Source: Candidatus Aminicenantota bacterium
Lineage (GTDB): Bacteria; Acidobacteriota; Aminicenantia; UBA2199
Reading direction: 5' to 3'
Assembly (NCBI GenBank): GCA_030612495.1
Contig: JAUWNT010000021.1
Coordinates: forward strand, 1-20,421
Length of the DNA stretch: 20,421 nucleotides
A program made the translations under genes and the position numbers. How positions within the stretch are numbered: position 1 is the stretch's first letter; each line of letters starts with the position of its first letter. This document shows positions 15,483 to 20,421 of this stretch, piece by piece. The notes below the pieces were generated by a model, which worked only from the letters and a program-made list of their open reading frames with translations, did no database searches and was not told the DNA's origin.

Positions 15483-17572
15483 TTAGTCTTTTCCATATTT
15501 ATTATATCAGCTAATACATTTAAAGCTTCCCCAAGAAATAAATCCTTTCTGAGAATTTTAAACCACTCTTTTTCTTTTTGCTCAGAAATTTTTAACAATT
15601 CTGATGATTTTTCTTTTGTCTCTTGAGAGGATATTACCCTAAAATTAAGTGATCCCGCATCAGATATCTTTATTTTTTCCAACTCTTGTTTCAACTCCCT
15701 ATTTTGTTTCAAAACATGCTTTAATATTAAGCTCTGCCTTGTTTTATTATCCATTGAGTTAAGCCTTTTAATATAATCTTTCATATATTTAAAATATTTG
15801 CTATTTTTTACACGACATTTACTTTTTTCAGCAATAATCTCAGCATCTATGCTATTTTTACTCCATTTTTTGTAATTCACAGGAGATATTCTGTCCCATT
15901 TTAAAGGATAATCGAGGTATCTCTCTCCAATTTTAAGGTAATCATAGAAATCCGGTAAAATAACATCAGGAATTACTCCCTTATATTGGTTGGATGTGCC
16001 TGTTATACGATAAAATTTTTTAATTGTAAACTCCATAGCACCTAAGCTATCAACATCAAAAGAACTATCAGAAACCATTTTATCAAGGGAAATCATAATC
16101 TGAACAGTGCCTTTACCAAAAGAGTGCTCCCCACCTACAACAATTGCTCTCCCATAATCTTGAAGAGCACCTGCAAAAATTTCTGAAGCAGAAGCACTTA
16201 GAGAATTAATTAATACTACAATTGGACCTTTGTAACTAATCCCAGGGTCTGGATCATTAATAGTTCGAGTCTGGTTCCCTCTTCCTTTAATTTGTACAAT
16301 CGGTCCATTTTCAATAAAAAGACCTGAAATACGAATCGCATCTTCTAAAGATCCACCACCATTATTCCTCAGATCAAGTACTATTCCACCAACTTTTTTT
16401 AATTTAAGTTTTTGTATCTCTTTTTTAACATCTTCTGAAGAATTTCTTCCATTTTTTTTTGAAAAATCATTGTAAAAGCTCGGTAAAAGAATATAACCAA
16501 AAGTTTTATTCGATTCTTTATTTATAAAAACTGCTGATTTAGCAAAAGTCTCCTCAATAAGCACAGTATCACGTACAATAGAAACAATCAGAATTCGACC
16601 ATCTGGTTTCTTTATAGTTAACCGAACAATAGAACCCTTCTTTCCTCGTATAAGCTCTACAGCATCTCTAAGTGGCATACCAATAATATCTACTGGCTCT
16701 TCATTCCCTTGCCCAACTTTTAAGATCAGATCAGCAGGTTCCAACTCTTTCTGAAGCCATGAAGGCCCTCCCGGAATAATTCTTACTACTTTTACAAATC
16801 CATCCTCTTCACTTAATAAAGCACCTATTCCTTCAAGTCTACCTGACATTTTAATATCGAAATCTTTTTTTTGCTTGGGAGAAAAATAGACTGTATGTGG
16901 ATCATAAACCTTTATAATAGAATTCAAATATCCAAACAATATATCATCTTTACTCAACTTAAGCATTCTGTCAAAAACAGATTTAAAACTTTTCAAAACA
17001 GACTTCTGTGCCTTTTCTTTCAACTTTTTTTTAGACTTTTTACTTACTTTTGTATTCAATAAATTAATATATCTTATTAAAGTTTGCTGCTTGAGAATTT
17101 TCCTCCAGTATTCCTTTAATTCTTTAAGGTCTGAACAATATGCCCTCTTATCTGCATTGAGTTCAATATATTCTTTCTTTGTGAAATCAAAAGGCTTTAT
17201 TAACATAGATTCATAAAAACCCATAATCTGAGAAACTCTTTTTTTCATACGCTGAGCAGCTAGTTTCATGAAATTATTTGTTCCAGTTTGCAATTCATCA
17301 TCAAGTTTATATATATACTTTTTGAACTCTTCAATATCAGATTTAAGGAAAATTCTTCTATTAAAATCCAGGTATTTTAAAAATTTATCGTATGCATTTT
17401 TAGAAAATTCATCATCAATTTTCTTTCCTGTATAATGCCAGTTTTCCAGAGTCTGGTTAATAATATTTGATAAAACCCTTTCTTTTATTGTGCTCTGTGC
17501 ACATAAAAAGTAGGCTGAAAAAAGAATTGCAGATATAAGTGTTAATATTGTAAATTTAATTTTTCGTTGCAT
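15479..17572 (-). CDS. prc: Prc/tail-specific periplasmic protease (peptidase S41A)
   Basis: This periplasmic Ser-Lys protease degrades proteins from their C-termini and usually trims envelope proteins and peptidoglycan hydrolases. I choose the ATG at 17572 because GGAG lies 5 nt upstream. The longer in-frame start at 17590 has no ribosome site and puts six residues before an otherwise normal signal peptide (QRKIKFTILTLISAILFSAY). Counting from 17572 the protein has 697 residues. It has an N-terminal helical TSP domain (about 30-235) and a PDZ domain (about 240-335). The S41 core has LDLRNNGGG and SLSASASEIFAGALQDYG with catalytic Ser461, then FGKGTVQ with Lys487. A C-terminal DUF3340-like region follows. 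Length and order match E. coli Prc. The 3' end overlaps btuC by 4 nt, tail to tail. Confidence 0.94.
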   Translation of the reverse strand: MQRKIKFTILTLISAILFSAYFLCAQSTIKERVLSNIINQTLENWHYTGKKIDDEFSKNAYDKFLKYLDFNRRIFLKSDIEEFKKYIYKLDDELQTGTNNFMKLAAQRMKKRVSQIMGFYESMLIKPFDFTKKEYIELNADKRAYCSDLKELKEYWRKILKQQTLIRYINLLNTKVSKKSKKKLKEKAQKSVLKSFKSVFDRMLKLSKDDILFGYLNSIIKVYDPHTVYFSPKQKKDFDIKMSGRLEGIGALLSEEDGFVKVVRIIPGGPSWLQKELEPADLILKVGQGNEEPVDIIGMPLRDAVELIRGKKGSIVRLTIKKPDGRILIVSIVRDTVLIEETFAKSAVFINKESNKTFGYILLPSFYNDFSKKNGRNSSEDVKKEIQKLKLKKVGGIVLDLRNNGGGSLEDAIRISGLFIENGPIVQIKGRGNQTRTINDPDPGISYKGPIVVLINSLSASASEIFAGALQDYGRAIVVGGEHSFGKGTVQIMISLDKMVSDSSFDVDSLGAMEFTIKKFYRITGTSNQYKGVIPDVILPDFYDYLKIGERYLDYPLKWDRISPVNYKKWSKNSIDAEIIAEKSKCRVKNSKYFKYMKDYIKRLNSMDNKTRQSLILKHVLKQNRELKQELEKIKISDAGSLNFRVISSQETKEKSSELLKISEQKEKEWFKILRKDLFLGEALNVLADIINMEKTN

Positions 17573-17847
17573 AGTATCTCCAATAAACATCTAACTATTT
17601 TATCAAAATTTTCCCATATAGCAACTTTTATATTCATTTTATTCAATTTTCCATCTAACAGCAATAAGACGAATTGAATCAAAAAAAATCTACATAAAAC
17701 AGATATCATTGCCTCATTATAAAATCTGCACGAAATTATACTAAAAAGTTGATATATTTGATATATTGTATTCATAATTATTCCTGTTAATGCATACTTC
17801 TTTTTTTTAGGTATGCTAAATAAAAAAAAATTTTTTAGGGGAAGAGC

Positions 17848-17876
17848 TTGACTTTTTAATTTTGCTTTGGTATATT
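17848..17876 (+). promoter_or_regulatory. sigma70 promoter of the natAB pair
   Basis: TTGACT (17848-17853), a 17-nt spacer and TATATT (17871-17876) form a near-consensus promoter. Transcription would begin near 17883, leaving a leader of about 208 nt before natA, much longer than needed for a ribosome site. Confidence 0.65.
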
Positions 17877-17891
17877 TTTCTTTAATAAGAA

Positions 17892-18030
17892 AGAGAATTT
17901 AATCAACCTATTATTCCCCTCCCCCCCGAATTCTCTATATAAAAAAATCAAAAAGATTAAACTACAGGTGGTTTAAAATAAATTATAAGGAGGTAAAAAA
18001 AGGTTTTGAAAGTTTTACCTTAAAAACTTT
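17892..18030 (+). promoter_or_regulatory. structured natAB leader with hairpins, a palindrome and an orphan ribosome site
   Basis: Four features lie in this leader. First, AGAGAATT (17892-17899) pairs with AATTCTCT (17929-17936), enclosing a C-rich loop. Second, TTAAACTACAGGTGGTTTAA (17957-17976) is a dyad with one mismatched pair and an AG centre. Third, AAGGAGGT (17987-17994) is a near-perfect Shine-Dalgarno site 96 nt before natA. Its GGAGG could pair with CCTCC (17918-17922) in the first loop. Fourth, AAAGTTTT/AAAACTTT (18009-18016, 18023-18030) forms an 8-bp hairpin with a 6-nt loop. A five-codon TTG ORF (18006-18023) follows the orphan site. Together this suggests RNA- or operator-level control, but the type is not recognised. 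Confidence 0.4.
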
Positions 18031-18090
18031 TAATATTGTGATGAAAAATAAAGTTAGGGAGAAATCAGAATAATATTTTTGGAATGAGTT

Positions 18091-18855
18091 ATGATTGAAA
18101 TAAGGAATGTTTCAAAAGGTTTTAAAACAACTAAAAAGCAAAGGAATGAGATGGAGGTTCCTAAAAAAATAATTGATGCAGTATCTGAAGTAAATTTAGT
18201 GTGTAAACCAGGAAGGATATTTTCTCTTCTTGGACCCAATGGTGCTGGCAAAACTACCCTTTTAAGAATGGTTGCGACAATGATTCATCCCGATAATGGA
18301 TCAATATCAGTAAATGGTTTTGACACAGTTAAAGAATCTCAAAAAGTTAGAAGAAGTATTGGTTTTCTAACTGGTGGTACAAGCTTGTACTTAAGATTTA
18401 CTGTGGAAGAAAATATAAAATTCTTTTCTGATTTATATAAAATAGAAAAAGACGAATATAATAAAAGAAAGAAGCAGTTGTTTGATATCTTAGGAATTAA
18501 TGATTTTGCAAATAAAAAATTTGGGAAATTATCTTCTGGTATGAAACGAAAAGCATTTATTGCGAAAACTTTGATACATGATCCAGAAGTGCTCATATTT
18601 GACGAAGCTACTGCAGGACTTGACGTGATAACTTCCAGAAATATAGTTTCTGTAATAAAAGATTATAAAAATAGAGGAAAAACAGTTATATTTTCTACTC
18701 ATATAATGGGAGAAGCAGATCTACTTAGTGATGATTTAGCTATTATATACAAAGGGAAAATTGTATTTAATAATACTTTTGAAAGTTTTAAAGAAAATAT
18801 GGAAACTAGAAGTCTTGAGAGTGAATTTATAAAATATGTTAGTGATGAATTATGA
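18091..18855 (+). CDS. natA: ABC exporter ATP-binding protein, NatA-like
   Basis: This 254-residue ATPase is of the ABC-2 export type. It has Walker A GPNGAGKTT (48-56), the NatA-like segment GFLTGGTSLYLRFTVEENI (91-109), signature LSSGMKRK (147-154), Walker B VLIFDEA (167-173) and the H-loop (FSTHIMGEADLLSDDLAI). This subgroup includes Bacillus NatA of the NatAB sodium-extruding transporter. The NatA name is by resemblance, and the exported substrate is not proven. Only a weak ribosome site (GGA 8-10 nt upstream) precedes the ATG. It overlaps natB by 4 nt and has a long, structured leader. Confidence 0.85.
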   Translation: MIEIRNVSKGFKTTKKQRNEMEVPKKIIDAVSEVNLVCKPGRIFSLLGPNGAGKTTLLRMVATMIHPDNGSISVNGFDTVKESQKVRRSIGFLTGGTSLYLRFTVEENIKFFSDLYKIEKDEYNKRKKQLFDILGINDFANKKFGKLSSGMKRKAFIAKTLIHDPEVLIFDEATAGLDVITSRNIVSVIKDYKNRGKTVIFSTHIMGEADLLSDDLAIIYKGKIVFNNTFESFKENMETRSLESEFIKYVSDEL

Positions 18856-20048
18856 AAATTATATTTATTATTTTTAAAAAAGAAATTCTTGATATACTTA
18901 GAGATACAAAATCTGTACTTGTAATGTTGGTATTGCCATTATTAGCATTTCCCTTATTAACACAACTTGTCACTAAACTTTCAATATCTCATAAAAATGA
19001 ATCAGAAACTAGACTTTTAAAAGTTGGTTTGATATCGAATAATAATGCAAAGCAATTGGCAACCTTATTACAAGAACGTAAAGATATTAACATCAATTTG
19101 AATATTGATTTAAATAAATTAAATAAATATATTGATGATAAAAAAAGTGATATTATTATCGTTGTTAGCAAAGATTTTGATACACAAACAATTAATAATT
19201 TTACAGGAAATATAGATTTATATTACAAGACATCAAGCGAGTCAAGTATTACTAAAAATCGTATCATCCAGATTATAGACGAATTTAAAGAAACATTATT
19301 AAATAATAGGTTAAAGGAAAAAGGTCTAAATAAAGAGTTTATAACTCCCATAAAAATAAACCATATAGACATTGCTTCAGTAAAGGAAAAATTAGGGGAG
19401 TATTTAGGTAGGGTTGTACCATACGTATTTATAATATTTTGTTTTATGGGAGCATCATATCCATCGGTTGACATTGGAGTAGGTGAAAAAGAAAGGTGTA
19501 CGATCGAAACTCTCCTTACGTCTCCTGTGAATAGGATGCAGATCGTAATGGGCAAATTTTTTGTAATTACCTTTACTGGATTGGTTAGTGCCTGCTTATC
19601 TATAGTTGGAGCTTACTACGCATTTAGTAATGCTACTGACCTTAACAAAGATGTATTAAAAGGATTAGTGAAGATTATTGAGATTAAATCAATTTTGCTT
19701 ACTCTTTCATTGTTAATACCATTATGTGTTCTTTTTGCATCAATACTTCTTGCAATTTCTATTTGGGCTAAAAGTACTAAGGAAGCAAATAGTCTAATAA
19801 CGCCATTTAATTTTATTGTTTTTATCCCAATTGTTATTGCTGCATTACCTGGAGTTGAATTTAATTCAATTACAGCATTAGTGCCAGTGCTAAATGTTTC
19901 TCTTGCAACAAAAGAGATTATAGCAGGAACAATGAAAATAACTTTACTGATTAAAGTGTTTGCATCACTGTTTTTATATGCAGCAGCTAGTTTGTATTTT
20001 TGCACGAAATGGTTCGAAAAAGATGATATTATATTAAGGGGGATATAA
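18852..20048 (+). CDS. natB: ABC-2 type exporter permease, NatB-like
   Basis: The 398-residue permease pairs with the preceding ATPase. It begins with an amphipathic cytoplasmic stretch (FKKEILDILRDTKSV) and membrane helix 1 (about 21-41). A large extracytoplasmic domain (about 45-185) follows, then a cluster of about five further helices. The ABC-2 signature GVGEKERCTIETLLTSPVNRMQIVMGKF precedes helix 3. This layout, one helix then a large outer loop, is typical of NatB and related drug or sodium exporters. It ends WFEKDDIILRGI. It overlaps natA by 4 nt, so translation is coupled. Substrate could be sodium or another small molecule; the sequence does not decide. Confidence 0.85.
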   Translation: MKIIFIIFKKEILDILRDTKSVLVMLVLPLLAFPLLTQLVTKLSISHKNESETRLLKVGLISNNNAKQLATLLQERKDININLNIDLNKLNKYIDDKKSDIIIVVSKDFDTQTINNFTGNIDLYYKTSSESSITKNRIIQIIDEFKETLLNNRLKEKGLNKEFITPIKINHIDIASVKEKLGEYLGRVVPYVFIIFCFMGASYPSVDIGVGEKERCTIETLLTSPVNRMQIVMGKFFVITFTGLVSACLSIVGAYYAFSNATDLNKDVLKGLVKIIEIKSILLTLSLLIPLCVLFASILLAISIWAKSTKEANSLITPFNFIVFIPIVIAALPGVEFNSITALVPVLNVSLATKEIIAGTMKITLLIKVFASLFLYAAASLYFCTKWFEKDDIILRGI

Positions 20049-20231
20049 AATATTCGTATTTTTTCTCAATTTAATAGTAAATATTTTATAAAAATCAATT
20101 TGAAACATGGTTTAAGAACAAGTTTTAGTAAAAAGGTAGAATATTATGAAGGCATGAAAGGAGAAGCAGAAATAATAATAAAAGACACAAGGCTTTTTAA
20201 CAGGATATTAAAGAAGTTTAAGCGAAATTAA
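20049..20231 (+). pseudogene. possible remnant of the N-terminal domain of a cyclopropane-fatty-acid synthase
   Basis: Sixty sense codons follow the natB stop codon in the same frame, ending at TAA 20229-20231. The only ATG is internal (20154), and no ribosome site serves an upstream TTG (20100), so it does not look like an intact gene. The conceptual peptide ends YYEGMKGEAEIIIKDTRLFN then RILKKFKRN. The run GEAEIIIKDTRLFNRIL resembles the domain before the methyltransferase in cyclopropane-fatty-acyl-phospholipid synthases (pattern a.l.I.D.r.FrriL). The methyltransferase part is absent. It could be a decayed gene or a chance open stretch. Confidence 0.35.
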
Positions 20232-20293
20232 AAGTTTTTATATAGATTTTTTTATCTTATAGATAGCCACATAGCTCCGGAACACTTTCCTGT
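20232..20293. other. short AT-rich spacer, no gene seen
   Basis: Between the possible remnant and the next promoter there is T-rich sequence and a short GC-richer patch (AGCCACATAGCTCCGG). No convincing hairpin terminator was found after natB. Confidence 0.5.
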
Positions 20294-20322
20294 TTGACAA
20301 TAAAAACCCACTATGATAGAAA
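20294..20322 (+). promoter_or_regulatory. extended -10 promoter for the SNF-family transporter gene
   Basis: A perfect TTGACA (20294-20299) is followed by a 17-nt spacer and TAGAAA (20317-20322), preceded by TGA, which fits an extended -10 element. A TATGAT at 20312-20317 also exists but is only 12 nt from the -35. The gene start lies about 22 nt downstream of the predicted transcription start. Confidence 0.5.
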
Positions 20323-20350
20323 TTATATTTAGAAGAGAGGAGGCATTACT

Positions 20351-20421
20351 ATGTCAGGCAGAGGAAAATGGGGCTCAAAAGTAGGATTTATTTTAGCTGC
20401 ATCTGGATCAGCAGTTGGACT
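20351..20421 (+). CDS. sodium:neurotransmitter symporter (SNF/NSS) family protein, 5' end only
   Basis: The window cuts this gene after 23 full codons. The translated start, SGRGKWGSKVGFILAASGSA then VGL, matches the conserved first membrane helix of the neurotransmitter:sodium symporter family. In that family the RWGSRxGFILAAxGxAVGLGN segment lines the sodium and substrate sites of LeuT-like proteins. These proteins import amino acids or related amines with sodium. GGAGG at 20339-20343, 7 nt upstream, supports the start, and a promoter lies just before it. Substrate unknown. A sodium-driven importer beside a NatAB-like exporter is notable but may be coincidence. Confidence 0.85.
   Translation, partial: MSGRGKWGSKVGFILAASGSAVG

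Larger units (their letters stand above)
17591..18090. other. 500-bp divergent intergenic region between prc and natA
   Basis: No convincing gene is present. The prc half (17591-17840) is A/T-rich and holds only a weak promoter candidate for prc (minus strand TTGCTA 17624-17619, 16 nt, TAAAAT 17602-17597). It also has a 6-bp inverted repeat, GCATAC/GTATGC (17792-17797, 17811-17816), with no clear role. The natA half has a strong promoter and a structured leader, listed separately. Confidence 0.6.

Noticed and set aside
17573..17590. longer prc start at 17590
   Set aside because: No ribosome site precedes it, and it adds six residues before a normal signal peptide. The ATG at 17572 has GGAG at proper spacing.
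17542..17775. 77-codon minus-strand open frame overlapping the prc start
   Set aside because: No ribosome site, low-complexity composition and overlap with the prc signal peptide in another frame.
17792..17816. GCATAC/GTATGC inverted repeat as a terminator
   Set aside because: Only 6 bp with a 13-nt T-rich loop, and located upstream of both divergent genes, where no transcript should end.
18041..18073. ten-codon ATG open frame in the natA leader
   Set aside because: No ribosome site at proper distance; the strong orphan site is 47 nt away. Such short frames occur by chance.
19616..20005. 129-codon open frame antisense to natB
   Set aside because: It mirrors the membrane-helix codons of natB and has no ribosome site or family resemblance.
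20046..20231. natB read-through extension past its TAA
   Set aside because: NatB ends normally at ILRGI, and the following residues resemble a different family, so a relic is more likely than a stop-codon read-through.

Overview
The window is AT-rich and looks like a chromosomal piece of a diderm (Gram-negative-type) bacterium. Outer-membrane proteins are present (a TolC-family channel and a TonB-dependent receptor), along with a periplasmic binding protein and a Prc-type periplasmic protease. Most starts have GGAGG-like ribosome sites, and several sigma70-like promoters can be read. The phylum cannot be fixed from the sequence. The PATAN/DUF4388 protein and the helix-turn-helix/EIIA fusion are of a kind I associate with deltaproteobacterial, acidobacterial or spirochaete-like lineages, which is only a hint.

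Left part, minus strand (positions 21-9288). A TolC-family gene has its own promoter. Upstream of it lies a three-gene unit: a PATAN/DUF4388 membrane protein with a SPOR-like C-terminus, a helix-turn-helix plus PTS EIIA protein, and a CLC chloride transporter with CBS domains. Upstream again is a complete acetyl-CoA carboxylase operon in the order accB-accC-accD-accA. It is tightly spaced and has a good promoter next to an 18-bp palindrome.

Middle (9289-11089). A Fic-family gene with a regulatory winged-helix tail lies between two copies of a 45-bp direct repeat. One copy is its own promoter/operator region and would give a nearly leaderless mRNA. A small REP-like hairpin lies near the acc promoter. 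Divergent from fic is a strong promoter followed by a complete cobalamin riboswitch.

Right part (11090-20421). The riboswitch heads a btuB-btuF-btuD-btuC operon on the plus strand: outer-membrane B12 receptor, binding protein, ATPase and permease, with overlapping ORFs. This operon converges on a minus-strand Prc/tail-specific protease gene, and the two stop codons overlap. Divergent from prc, a good promoter and a structured leader of about 200 nt precede a NatA/NatB-like ABC exporter pair. After natB comes a short open stretch resembling a remnant of the N-terminal domain of cyclopropane-fatty-acid synthase. The window ends at the start of a sodium:neurotransmitter-symporter family gene.

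Most of the window is ordinary metabolism and transport. The parts most worth a second look are regulatory: the Fic locus with its duplicated operator-like repeat, the related palindrome at the acc promoter, the riboswitch expression platform, and the natAB leader. I found no CRISPR array, tRNA, rRNA, intact insertion sequence or clear rho-independent terminator.
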